From NCBI GenBank assembly GCA_947500875.1, contig CANMUN010000019.1, positions 1-43,144 of the forward strand: a DNA stretch of 43,144 nt. The letters run 5' to 3'. Shown in pieces: positions 16,961-25,755 of the stretch. The notes under the pieces are model-generated. The model was not told the origin of the DNA. It saw only the letters and a list, made by a program, of their open reading frames with translations, and did not search any database. Within the stretch, counting starts at the first letter, position 1. Every line of letters starts with the position of its first letter. The stretch comes from Flavobacteriales bacterium (lineage in GTDB: Bacteria > Bacteroidota > Bacteroidia > Flavobacteriales_D > Crocinitomicaceae). The translations under genes and the position numbers were made by a program.

Positions 16961-17092
16961 AGGTTTTCAGTTATTGGTTACACCATTTACCCGTCTTTTA
17001 TAACTTGTGTAAAAAAAATAAGCGGCAATTCGTGCACCGTTGAATTTTGAAGTAATTTTATGCGCCCATTCGGGGTTTTCAAACCTGCACAT

Positions 17093-19909
17093 ATGCCCAA
17101 AAATTCTTCCATTAAGTCGGTCTTAATCATTGGTTCTGGCCCTATTGTTATTGGCCAAGCCTGCGAATTCGATTACTCAGGTTCCCAGGCAGCTCGTTCC
17201 TTGCGCGAGGAGGGAATCGAGGTTACCTTAATCAATTCCAATCCTGCCACCATCATGACCGACAAACTCGTGGCGGACAATGTTTACCTCATGCCCTTGG
17301 AGCCGGAGAGCATCGTTGAAATTCTTCAAAAGCATTCCATCGATGCGGTTCTTCCCACCATGGGAGGACAGACAGCATTGAACCTCTGCATCACTTGTGA
17401 TGAAATGGGAATATGGGCAGACCATCACGTGGAGATTATCGGTGTGGATATAAAAGCCATTGAAATTACCGAAAACCGGGAGGCATTTCGAGCCTTAATG
17501 GGTAAAATTGACGTTCCCATGGCCCCTCAGAAAACGGCTAAGTCGTTTTTGGAAGGTAAGGAAATTGCCCAAGAATTTGGTTTTCCTTTGTGCATTCGTC
17601 CGAGCTACACGCTGGGCGGTTCTGGAGCGTCAATTCTGTACAAACCGGATCAATTCGACAACCTCTTGGAGCGAGGATTGCTTCTTTCTCCCATTCATGA
17701 AGTGATGATTGACAAGGCCTTGATTGGTTGGAAAGAATACGAACTCGAATTGCTGCGTGACAACAACGACAACGTGGTCATCATCTGCTCGATCGAGAAT
17801 TTCGATCCCATGGGGATCCATACGGGGGATTCCATTACGGTAGCTCCTGCCATGACGCTTTCCGACACGACCTTTCAACGTATGCGCAACATGGCGATAC
17901 GCATGATGCGTTCCATTGGGAATTTTGCCGGAGGTTGTAACGTTCAGTTTGCTGTTTCTCCGGATGAAAAAGAAGACATCATCGCCATTGAAATCAACCC
18001 TCGCGTTTCGAGATCATCTGCCTTAGCCTCAAAAGCAACGGGTTATCCCATTGCGAAGATTGCTTCGAAATTGGCCATTGGTTACCGCTTAGATGAATTG
18101 CAAAATCAAATCACCAAAACGACCTCTGCGCTCTTTGAGCCAACGTTGGATTACGTAATTGTGAAAATACCGCGCTGGAATTTTAATAAGTTCCCAGGAA
18201 CCAACCGTGAATTAGGACTCCAAATGAAGTCGGTAGGTGAGGTTATGGGCATTGGTCGTTCTTTTCAAGAAGCTTTGCAAAAAGCCTGTCAATCCTTGGA
18301 AATTAACCGTAACGGTTTGGGGGCAGACGGTAAAGAATTGACGAACCAAACCGAAATTTTGAATAGCCTCGAAAAACCCAGTTGGAATCGCCTTTTTCAC
18401 ATTTACGATGGGTTGAAATTGGGGATTCCCTTTAAAACCGTGGTGGAGAAAACCAAGATTGATCCATGGTTTTTGCGCCAGATCGACGACCTCATTAAAA
18501 CAGAACGTCGAATAGAACAATTCAACATCAGTAATCTGCCTTCGGAGTTGCTTTTTGATGCGAAACAAAAAGGGTATGCGGACCGGCAAATTGCGCATCT
18601 TCTGCGCTGTTTGGAATCCGAGGTATATAGTAAACGACAAGATTTAGGTATAAAACGCGTGTACAAGCTCGTTGACACCTGCGCTGCTGAGTTTGAAGCA
18701 CAAACGCCTTACTATTATTCCACCTTCGAATGGGAAAATGAGAGTACGGTGAGCGATCGTAAAAAAGTGGTGGTACTAGGTTCGGGACCTAACCGCATCG
18801 GACAGGGCATCGAGTTCGATTATTCCTGCGTTCACGGTGTTTTGGCGGCGAGGGAATGCGGTTACGAAACCATCATGATCAACTGCAATCCTGAAACGGT
18901 ATCCACCGATTTTGATACGGCGGATAAACTGTATTTCGAACCGGTGTTTTGGGAACATATCTACGACATCATTCAGCACGAAAAACCGGAAGGGGTCATT
19001 GTTCAGTTAGGGGGGCAAACCGCTTTGAAGTTAGCGGAAAAATTACACCGTTATGGCATTAAAATATTGGGAACCAGTTTTGAGGCCTTAGACTTGGCCG
19101 AAGACCGCGGAAGGTTTTCTAAAATGCTTGAGAAATTGGAGATTCCTTTCCCTAAATATGGGGTGGTCGAAAGTGCGGAACAAGCCTTGGAATTGGCTGC
19201 AGATTTAGGATTTCCCTTGTTAGTTCGTCCCAGCTATGTGTTAGGAGGACAGAAAATGAAAATCGTTATCAACAAAGAGGAATTGGAACATCACGTGGTG
19301 GATATCATCAATGAAATGGGGAGCAACCAGATTTTGTTGGATCACTTCATTGGCGGGGCTATCGAGGCTGAGGCCGATGCGATTTGCGATGGCGAGGACG
19401 TCTATATTTTAGGAATTATGCAACACATCGAACCCGCAGGAATACATTCTGGTGATTCCTACGCCGTCTTGCCACCCTACAACCTTGGTGATTTTGTCAT
19501 GACTCAAATTGAGGATATCACCAAGAAAATTGCATTAGCACTTGAAACGGTTGGTCTCATCAACATTCAATTCGCCATCAAGGACGATAAGGTTTATGTC
19601 ATCGAAGCAAATCCGAGGGCATCGCGAACGGTACCGTTCATCGCAAAAGCCTACGACGAACCCTACGTGAATTACGCTACCAAGGTCATGCTTGGCGAGA
19701 AAAAGGTCAAGGACTTTGAATTCAATCCTAGAAAAGAGGGGTATGCCATTAAGATACCGGTTTTTTCTTACGAGAAATTTCCCGACGTAAAAAAAGAACT
19801 CGGTCCTGAAATGAAATCCACAGGAGAGGCCATACAGTTCATTAAAAATTTAAAAGATCCTTTTTTCACGAAAGTTTACTCCAAAAGAAACATGCACCTT
19901 TCGAAGTAG
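17093..19909 (+). CDS. carB: Carbamoyl-phosphate synthase large subunit (lacks C-terminal MGS-like domain)
   Basis: A 938-residue enzyme from the ATG at 17093 (MPKNSSIKSVLIIGSGPIVI matches the family N-terminus; an ATG at 17060 would add 11 atypical residues). It combines ammonia, bicarbonate and two ATP into carbamoyl phosphate for arginine and pyrimidines, with a CarA subunit that is not in this window. Two homologous halves are visible: first ATP-grasp (RPSYTLGGSGAS, EINPRVSRSSALASKATGYP), then the oligomerisation region, then the second half (GSGPNRIGQGIEFDYSCVHG, RPSYVLGGQKMK, EANPRASRTVPF). The E. coli enzyme has about 1073 residues; this one stops at the end of the second synthetase unit (FTKVYSKRNMHLSK), so the allosteric methylglyoxal-synthase-like domain is missing. 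It heads a tight operon: the flippase starts three bases after its stop. Confidence 0.95.
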   Translation: MPKNSSIKSVLIIGSGPIVIGQACEFDYSGSQAARSLREEGIEVTLINSNPATIMTDKLVADNVYLMPLEPESIVEILQKHSIDAVLPTMGGQTALNLCITCDEMGIWADHHVEIIGVDIKAIEITENREAFRALMGKIDVPMAPQKTAKSFLEGKEIAQEFGFPLCIRPSYTLGGSGASILYKPDQFDNLLERGLLLSPIHEVMIDKALIGWKEYELELLRDNNDNVVIICSIENFDPMGIHTGDSITVAPAMTLSDTTFQRMRNMAIRMMRSIGNFAGGCNVQFAVSPDEKEDIIAIEINPRVSRSSALASKATGYPIAKIASKLAIGYRLDELQNQITKTTSALFEPTLDYVIVKIPRWNFNKFPGTNRELGLQMKSVGEVMGIGRSFQEALQKACQSLEINRNGLGADGKELTNQTEILNSLEKPSWNRLFHIYDGLKLGIPFKTVVEKTKIDPWFLRQIDDLIKTERRIEQFNISNLPSELLFDAKQKGYADRQIAHLLRCLESEVYSKRQDLGIKRVYKLVDTCAAEFEAQTPYYYSTFEWENESTVSDRKKVVVLGSGPNRIGQGIEFDYSCVHGVLAARECGYETIMINCNPETVSTDFDTADKLYFEPVFWEHIYDIIQHEKPEGVIVQLGGQTALKLAEKLHRYGIKILGTSFEALDLAEDRGRFSKMLEKLEIPFPKYGVVESAEQALELAADLGFPLLVRPSYVLGGQKMKIVINKEELEHHVVDIINEMGSNQILLDHFIGGAIEAEADAICDGEDVYILGIMQHIEPAGIHSGDSYAVLPPYNLGDFVMTQIEDITKKIALALETVGLINIQFAIKDDKVYVIEANPRASRTVPFIAKAYDEPYVNYATKVMLGEKKVKDFEFNPRKEGYAIKIPVFSYEKFPDVKKELGPEMKSTGEAIQFIKNLKDPFFTKVYSKRNMHLSK

Positions 19910-19912
19910 GCA

Positions 19913-21433
19913 ATGGGCATTGTCAAAAAAGATGCACTTCGAACTACCATCATTTCCTATGTGGGTTTGATATTGGGGTATTTAAACAAAGCCGTCTTAT
20001 TCATTTTACTATTATCAACTGTTCAAATTGGTATAGTTAATCTTTTGATAACCAGTGGTTTGTTTTTTGCTCAATTGAGCAATCTGGGTACGATTTACGT
20101 AACTTGGCGTTTCTTTCCCTTCTTTCGCAATGCGGAAAAAGAACATTATGGTTTTCTGTTGTTGAATTTCCTGCTAGTCCTTTTCGGGGTGCTACTTTTT
20201 ACCGTATTATTTTTCCTTTTTCAAACACCGATCACCGAGTATTTTGTCCAGAAATCCCCCATGTTTGTGGATTACGCCTGGTGGGTTGTCCCGGTGGGCA
20301 TAGGTCATGTCTTTTTCCTGCTCTTTGAGAACTACATGCGAGGATTATACAAGAATGTATTACCCGTTTTCTTACAGGACATCGTTTTACGGGTTTTTAC
20401 AACGTTACTGCTTTCATTGTATGGTTTTAAGATCATTTCATTCGAACTTTTCATTGCAGCTTTGATGATCAGTAACATTCTTCCGGCGGCGGTGCTGTTA
20501 GTTTACCTGGTTCGAGTCAAAGAACTGACTTTTTCGTTGAAAACCATTTCCGTTCCGAGAAGGTTTCGAAAGATTCTTTTAAAGTTTAGCCTTTTTTCTT
20601 ATGTAAACACGATGGCGTCAATCGTGGTAGTCACCATGGATGCTGTGATGATTGGCGGAATGATTGGTTTGTCGGCAGTTGGCATTTATACAACCATGGT
20701 ACAAATAACGAGTGCGGTCTTGGTGCCGTTTCGTTCCATGACGCGGGTAAGTTCACCGGTGGTTGCCAGGTATTGGAAGGATAAGGATTTAAAAGGATTG
20801 CAGGAAATTTATCAAAAATCAAGTGGGGTAGGCTTGTTCATAGGGTTGAGTTCTTTTTTGGGCATCTTTTTACCGGTGAATGAGTTGTTTTCCTTAATTC
20901 GACCTGAGTTTCAACAGGGAATACCCGTACTTTTTTTCTTGTTATTGGGCCGATTAGTGGACATGTATTGCGGTCTCAATGGAATCATTTTCGCAACTTC
21001 TAAAAAGTACCAATACGATTTGGTATTTACCCTGATGCTGTGTTTTGGAATTTTCGGAATGAATTATGTACTTATTTCAGCGGGTTATGGTATAGCAGGT
21101 GTAGGGTTTGCAACGGGATTTATGTACTTGTTTTATAATGCCGCTCGTTCATTCTACATTTTTAAAGCCTATGGATTAAATCCCTTTCTTCCTCGTCATG
21201 GGAAATTGTTTGCTCTGGCGCTAGGGGTTGTTTTGCTCATGGTATCGTTGCAAGGATTATTTCCTTTCGAGCCAAGGACAACGTTTTTAACCTTGTTGCG
21301 TATCGCAACCGTGGAGGTATTGGTGGTATTAACGTTTGTGTTACCAATTATTTATTTTGACCTTGAGCCGGAGGTTTCCGGTTTTATGAAGAGAATTTCA
21401 GCAGATTTGAAAAAGAAGTACTTTAAATTGTAA
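19913..21433 (+). CDS. Polysaccharide biosynthesis flippase (Wzx/MVF-type, multi-pass membrane protein)
   Basis: A 506-residue integral membrane protein, hydrophobic along almost its whole length with roughly 12-14 candidate helices. The N-terminus (GIVKKDALRTTIISYVGLIL, then a segment with LSNLGTIYVTWRFFPFFRN) is typical of lipopolysaccharide/oligosaccharide flippases of the MOP superfamily in Bacteroidota. A conserved-looking VTMDAVMIGGMIGLSAVGIY segment in the middle matches the second half of the family. It probably moves lipid-linked glycans across the inner membrane; the substrate is unknown. It sits three bases after carB and ten before the next gene, so it is co-transcribed with carB although not obviously functionally linked. 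No glycosyltransferase cluster surrounds it. Confidence 0.85.
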   Translation: MGIVKKDALRTTIISYVGLILGYLNKAVLFILLLSTVQIGIVNLLITSGLFFAQLSNLGTIYVTWRFFPFFRNAEKEHYGFLLLNFLLVLFGVLLFTVLFFLFQTPITEYFVQKSPMFVDYAWWVVPVGIGHVFFLLFENYMRGLYKNVLPVFLQDIVLRVFTTLLLSLYGFKIISFELFIAALMISNILPAAVLLVYLVRVKELTFSLKTISVPRRFRKILLKFSLFSYVNTMASIVVVTMDAVMIGGMIGLSAVGIYTTMVQITSAVLVPFRSMTRVSSPVVARYWKDKDLKGLQEIYQKSSGVGLFIGLSSFLGIFLPVNELFSLIRPEFQQGIPVLFFLLLGRLVDMYCGLNGIIFATSKKYQYDLVFTLMLCFGIFGMNYVLISAGYGIAGVGFATGFMYLFYNAARSFYIFKAYGLNPFLPRHGKLFALALGVVLLMVSLQGLFPFEPRTTFLTLLRIATVEVLVVLTFVLPIIYFDLEPEVSGFMKRISADLKKKYFKL

Positions 21434-21442
21434 TTTTAAGCT

Positions 21443-22123
21443 ATGAAACGTTTTCATTCGATTTTACTTGGGTTTTTGCTAGGGAGTGTTCCTTGCTTGA
21501 TGCATGCCCAAGAGCGCATGGACATCGATGATTCCTTTGTAATCGAATTGGGTTTACCTAACGGTTTTGCGAATGCCCCCTTTAAAAATATCATGCAAGG
21601 TTTGGTATATGTTTCTCCAATGTACCAATACACCTTAAAATCAGGTCTTTCGTTTGGGGCTGGGGTCCATTATTCTTATTTTAATGTCAATCAATTCCGC
21701 ATCAATCAAGACGTCTATGGCGGCATGCACAACGGTGCTGCGTTCCTTAAATTGGGTTATGAACGATTTTGGACTCCAACCTTGGCAACCGATATTTCGT
21801 TGAAAGCAGGATTGGTTCAGTCGGCTTTTACCACCGATACCTTGAAAAAACTCGGTTTTACCTACCAGGCGAGGATATCAAGTTATTTGGAGCCCAACAT
21901 TGGGATATGTTTGGCCTCCGATGTAAACGCATCTTTTCGATTAACGCTGGGTTATGCGTTTTATGGATTCGGTTTTCGTCCTTCCAATTTGGGAATAGAT
22001 TCGGATTTGGGCTATGCTGCCTCCGAGTTTAACAAGGTTTCTTCTTTTTTGGTAATAGGTTTCGGGTATTCCCGATATTTTAACGGAAAGAAAAGTGCTA
22101 ACACGGGGTGGGATGAAGAATAA
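21443..22123 (+). CDS. Predicted outer-membrane beta-barrel protein, function unknown
   Basis: A 226-residue exported protein with a signal peptide (MKRFHSILLGFLLGSVPC to the HAQ cleavage region). The mature part shows repeated amphipathic strands with aromatic ends (LVYVSPMYQYTLKSGL, FGAGVHYSYFNVN, FRLTLGYAFYGFGF, FLVIGFGYSRYF), as in small Bacteroidota outer-membrane barrels. No specific family is recognised. It sits between a flippase and an antiporter in the same operon (gaps of 9 and 15 bases). Confidence 0.72.
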   Translation: MKRFHSILLGFLLGSVPCLMHAQERMDIDDSFVIELGLPNGFANAPFKNIMQGLVYVSPMYQYTLKSGLSFGAGVHYSYFNVNQFRINQDVYGGMHNGAAFLKLGYERFWTPTLATDISLKAGLVQSAFTTDTLKKLGFTYQARISSYLEPNIGICLASDVNASFRLTLGYAFYGFGFRPSNLGIDSDLGYAASEFNKVSSFLVIGFGYSRYFNGKKSANTGWDEE

Positions 22124-22138
22124 GCGAATATTTTAGGG

Positions 22139-24298
22139 ATGGACAGTTTTCTACAACATTTTTTTGAAGAATTTCAACTTCCTTTAACCAATCCTGTTCT
22201 TGTTTTTTCCCTAATTCTGTTCATTATTTTATTAGCACCGATCGTGCTTCGCAAACTCCGAGTGCCTGGGATTATCGGTTTGATCATTTCAGGAATTATC
22301 ATCGGCCCCAAAGGCATAGGCATGGTTGGAGAAAATTCCATTGCTGCGGAAGGGTGGATTAAGTTGTTTTCAACGATTGGTTTACTCTACATCATGTTCA
22401 TGGCGGGTCTGGATTTGGATTTGAACCAATTTAAACGTTACTATAAAAAGAGTTTAGTTTTTGGTGCTATGACGTTCTTTATTCCGTTGACGCTAGGTTT
22501 TCCCATTTGTTATTACGGATTAAATTTATCTCCTTTAGCGAGTTTATTGACGGCGAGCATGTTTTCTACGCATACCTTAGTCGCATATCCGATCATCGCT
22601 AAATTTGGCCTAACCAAACATCATTCCGTTGCGATAAGCGTTGGCGGAACCATTCTCACCGACACCGCAGTACTCATTATACTTGCGATTATATCCAGCG
22701 CATCCAACGGTAACTTGGATTTTTCGTTTTGGTTGCGTTTGGTTACGTCCTTGTTTTTTTTCTCGATCATCATGTTTTTCTTACTTCCCAGAATTACCCG
22801 ATGGTTTTTGAAAAAACTGGATTCCGAGAAAACGTCGCAGTACATCCTTATATTGTCGGTTGTATTTTTCTCAGCATTTCTCGCGGAAGTAGCAGGGGTG
22901 GAACACATCATTGGGGCCTTTGTGGCCGGTTTGGTATTGAACCGTTTGATTCCTCACAATTCGGTGTTAATGAACCGAATTGATTTCATTGGCAATGCCT
23001 TGTTCATTCCTGTGTTTTTGATTTATGTTGGAATGGTAGTGGATTATCGGGCACTTTTTCAGGGAACCTGGCCTCTGATCATTGCCGGAGTTCTTACGGC
23101 CTTTGCCATTTTTTCGAAATGGTTAGCGGCGTATGCAACGCAGCTTGTTTTTCACATGCCAGATCTCGAACGAAAAATGATCTTTGGATTAAGCACGTCT
23201 CATGCGGCAGCTACCTTGGCCATCATTATGGTTGGGTATCAAGATAAAATATTGGACATTAATGTGGTGAATGGAACCATTCTGCTCATTCTAGTAACGT
23301 GCATGGTCGCAAGTTTTGTTACGGAAAACGCCGGTAAGGAGCTCTTGCTGCACCTCGCAGAAAAAGGAGAGGACGACGCCCTCGAATCGAAACTTCGTAA
23401 TAAACACCTTGTGGTTGCGATGAATAAACTTGAAGGGAATGAGAAATTGTTGGAATTTGCATTGCAAGTATCCGATCCGAAAGTAATCAATCCCATTTCC
23501 GTGGTAAGTGTTCTTCCTAATTCTCGCCAGGCGCAAAACATCATTCACAAGTCCCGAAAAAATCTGGAAGAAATTGTAAAGCATTTCTCGGGCTATGAAT
23601 CCAAATTAAACACCATTGCCACCATTGACTTAAACGTATCATCGGGCATTTCGAGAGTTGCCGTTGAATTGGTGGCAGATGCCGTGGTAGTAAACGATTC
23701 GAATCGAACCAATCTGTTGAAGTTAATTGTGGGCGACGACCGCGCACATTTATTGGAATCCTGTGACAAAACCATTTTCTTTTGCCAGATCGAAAAGCCA
23801 GCAGTAGATTACCGAAGAATCGTGGTTGTTGCTCCCGAATATGCTGAATTAGAACCTTATTTCATTTCCTGGGTTGAGCGTATTTTGAGGTATTCCAATG
23901 AGTTGAAAGTTGAAATCGAAGCATTCATGACCGAAAATTGTTTCGAGCGTTTTTTAAAAGTAGGGCAGGTCAATAAAATCAATACCGCCGCACGTTTAAA
24001 CGTCATCGAATCCGCGGATGATTTTTTCCATTTATCCAAGGTAAACGCGGAAGATTTATTGGTGATGATTAGTTCTAGAATGGGGTCTATTTCCTACCGG
24101 TCAGACTTAGATTCGTTCTCAAGTAAGGCATTGAAGGTTCACGAACGCAACGATTGGGTATTGGTTTATCCCGGTCAGGATATTGAAAATTCGTACAAAA
24201 ATTATGAGGACGTTTCGGGGAAACCCATTGGTGTTGGCGTCGATACCTTATCAAAAATCGGCAAAGAAGTTGGAAGCATTTTCAAAAAAGAAGATTAG
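22139..24298 (+). CDS. Cation:proton antiporter, CPA2 (Kef/Nap-like) family, with large cytoplasmic domain
   Basis: A 719-residue membrane transporter. Residues about 15-400 are hydrophobic with CPA2 hallmarks: LRKLRVPGIIGLIISGIIIG near the start, LFSTIGLLYIMFMAGLDLD, SMFSTHTLVAYPII, a TILTDTAVLII segment carrying the Asp of the transport core, and FVAGLVLNRLIP. Residues about 415-719 form a soluble tail. Instead of an RCK/TrkA-N motif (GxGxxG) it shows two stretches that could be universal-stress-protein-like units (HLVVAMNKLEGNEKLLEFAL and RRIVVVAPEYAELEPY). It exchanges Na+ or K+ for H+ in pH or ion homeostasis. Last gene of the carB operon. Confidence 0.87.
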   Translation: MDSFLQHFFEEFQLPLTNPVLVFSLILFIILLAPIVLRKLRVPGIIGLIISGIIIGPKGIGMVGENSIAAEGWIKLFSTIGLLYIMFMAGLDLDLNQFKRYYKKSLVFGAMTFFIPLTLGFPICYYGLNLSPLASLLTASMFSTHTLVAYPIIAKFGLTKHHSVAISVGGTILTDTAVLIILAIISSASNGNLDFSFWLRLVTSLFFFSIIMFFLLPRITRWFLKKLDSEKTSQYILILSVVFFSAFLAEVAGVEHIIGAFVAGLVLNRLIPHNSVLMNRIDFIGNALFIPVFLIYVGMVVDYRALFQGTWPLIIAGVLTAFAIFSKWLAAYATQLVFHMPDLERKMIFGLSTSHAAATLAIIMVGYQDKILDINVVNGTILLILVTCMVASFVTENAGKELLLHLAEKGEDDALESKLRNKHLVVAMNKLEGNEKLLEFALQVSDPKVINPISVVSVLPNSRQAQNIIHKSRKNLEEIVKHFSGYESKLNTIATIDLNVSSGISRVAVELVADAVVVNDSNRTNLLKLIVGDDRAHLLESCDKTIFFCQIEKPAVDYRRIVVVAPEYAELEPYFISWVERILRYSNELKVEIEAFMTENCFERFLKVGQVNKINTAARLNVIESADDFFHLSKVNAEDLLVMISSRMGSISYRSDLDSFSSKALKVHERNDWVLVYPGQDIENSYKNYEDVSGKPIGVGVDTLSKIGKEVGSIFKKED

Positions 24299-24342
24299 GC
24301 TCTAAATTCTAATTCAATGGATGGAATGAGCCTGTTGCCGCT

Positions 24343-24996
24343 TCATTCGCACCCGCAGAGGTAAGGTGTTGCATTACTAACCGCTGATGACCCATAACTT
24401 GAGCCTTGGTATATTTCTTTAATTCTAAAATAGATTACTTGGCAATACGGGTGGTCGTCTTTAGGATTGCGAACCCACAAGGCACCGTCTTTGTAACGAT
24501 GGTCAGGCGTTCCTAATCGGGACAATACGACTTGCCAATCGCTGTGCAGTAAACCACTTTTCTTGATGATGACTTGCGGCTCCAATTGTTCGGAAATCAG
24601 TTTTTCTAAAACAGTATTTTTGGACATAAAATCCTTGTCAGCAGGTTTGAACAGGTTGATCTTTGGGGCAACGATGCTTTTGGCACTCTCCATTTTTTGA
24701 ACCAGCTTGGTTTTCATTTGTTCCCCTATGTTGGTGCCTGAAGTCCTGAAGAATCGTGCTTTTGAAGAATCTGAAACAATGCGAAATGCCCATTCTCTCG
24801 AGAAGTCATTCTTGTAAAGTCCCTCGGAACCGCCTTGGAAACTTCTAGCCGATTTTAACAATTCGTCGATTTGAAATTCGTAGACCAAAATAGCTCTTGG
24901 ATCGTTGGGTGCGCTTTTTGAGTCTTTAGCTTCGATAACGTTGCCTTGACTCCATACCATCATAGGGAGCACGGCAAATAAATAGGCGAACTTCAT
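24343..24996 (-). CDS. Exported protein of unknown function
   Basis: A 217-residue protein from the ATG at 24996; an in-frame TTG four codons upstream is less likely. A signal peptide (MKFAYLFAVLPMMVWSQG) is visible. The mature protein is charged and Lys-rich, with no internal membrane segment, and ends in an unusual short C-terminal YLCGCE. I recognise no family and propose no function. It converges on the antiporter gene with a 44-base gap in which I see no clear hairpin. Confidence 0.65.
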   Translation of the reverse strand: MKFAYLFAVLPMMVWSQGNVIEAKDSKSAPNDPRAILVYEFQIDELLKSARSFQGGSEGLYKNDFSREWAFRIVSDSSKARFFRTSGTNIGEQMKTKLVQKMESAKSIVAPKINLFKPADKDFMSKNTVLEKLISEQLEPQVIIKKSGLLHSDWQVVLSRLGTPDHRYKDGALWVRNPKDDHPYCQVIYFRIKEIYQGSSYGSSAVSNATPYLCGCE

Positions 24997-25065
24997 AAAT
25001 TGAAACAATAGTTCTTAAAAACAGAAAAAAACTATGGAATTTTTACCATTAGTAATTTCTTGAAC

Positions 25066-25626
25066 TTATTTTCCGCGAGAACTTCCCGTTTTAATTACCG
25101 GAGCTTTTTTGGAAACGGCCGGTTTTGGAGTTTTAGGTTCTTTCACCGCAGAAGCTTTGACTTTCTTTACCGTATCAGTTTTGACTTTTTTAAGATCCTT
25201 TTTGTTTTCTGACGCATCGCTGCTTCCTTCATTTGCTGGGGCTTCAACTACCAACAACCCTTCTTTCAGCAGTAAGTTATACCATTGAAATACTTTACGT
25301 ATGTCCGACACATAAACCCGATCAATATCGTAGTTGGGAACCACGCCGGTGAACGCCTTTCGAAGTTCATTTTCTTCAACTTTATGATTGACGGCTTCTT
25401 TTCCTTCAAGCTGCTTCAGCAATTTCGAGAAAATTTCGGTCAGTTTCACGTCTTCATCATTGGTGAAAATGCTAATATCCTCCACTGCACTAATCTTTTC
25501 GGAAGCAAACGCCGGAAAGCGTTTTTTATCAAGGATGGATTCAACGATAACGTTTGATTTACCTTGAGAGACAATTTTAAAAAGTCCTGGCCTTCCTGAA
25601 ATGGATATTATACCTTTTAGTTCCAT
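25066..25626 (-). CDS. DUF5606 domain protein with basic C-terminal tail
   Basis: A 186-residue cytoplasmic protein from the ATG at 25626; the in-frame TTG upstream overlaps the apparent promoter. The N-terminal ~130 residues (MELKGIISISGRPGLFKIVS, a KRFPAFASEKISAVEDISIF segment, DIRKVFQWYNLLL) match the Bacteroidota-specific DUF5606 family. The last ~50 residues are Lys/Ala/Pro-rich and probably disordered, as in nucleic-acid-binding or ribosome-associated proteins. The N-terminal domain begins like a small beta-barrel. Molecular function is unknown. It is divergent from the DEAD-box helicase operon; each side has its own TAnnTTTG box. Confidence 0.82.
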   Translation of the reverse strand: MELKGIISISGRPGLFKIVSQGKSNVIVESILDKKRFPAFASEKISAVEDISIFTNDEDVKLTEIFSKLLKQLEGKEAVNHKVEENELRKAFTGVVPNYDIDRVYVSDIRKVFQWYNLLLKEGLLVVEAPANEGSSDASENKKDLKKVKTDTVKKVKASAVKEPKTPKPAVSKKAPVIKTGSSRGK

Positions 25627-25644
25627 AAGTAATCTAATTTCCGT

Positions 25645-25652
25645 CAAAATTA
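25645..25652 (-). promoter_or_regulatory. Probable -7 promoter box of the DUF5606 gene
   Basis: Reads TAATTTTG on the minus strand, a full match to TAnnTTTG, 18 bases before the ATG at 25626. No convincing TTG was found at the -33 distance, so this rests on the -7 box alone. Confidence 0.45.
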
Positions 25653-25704
25653 AGGATTTCTTCGGTACAGAGGTTATGTTTTCGTGATTATTCCTGGCAC
25701 AAGG

Positions 25705-25734
25705 TTGTCTAGCGCATTTAAATCAGTACCTTTG
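25705..25734 (+). promoter_or_regulatory. Bacteroidota-type promoter of the DEAD-box helicase-typA operon
   Basis: TTG at 25705-25707, a 19-base spacer and TACCTTTG at 25727-25734 match the Bacteroidota vegetative promoter. The expected transcription start is about 15-20 bases before the ATG at 25756. Confidence 0.7.
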
Positions 25735-25755
25735 CCGAGAATTTAACACATTAGA

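Noticed and set aside
16953-24998. Horizontal-transfer boundary or prophage in the middle of the window
   Set aside because: No integrase, transposase, tRNA or direct repeats were seen; the genes are ordinary chromosomal ones.
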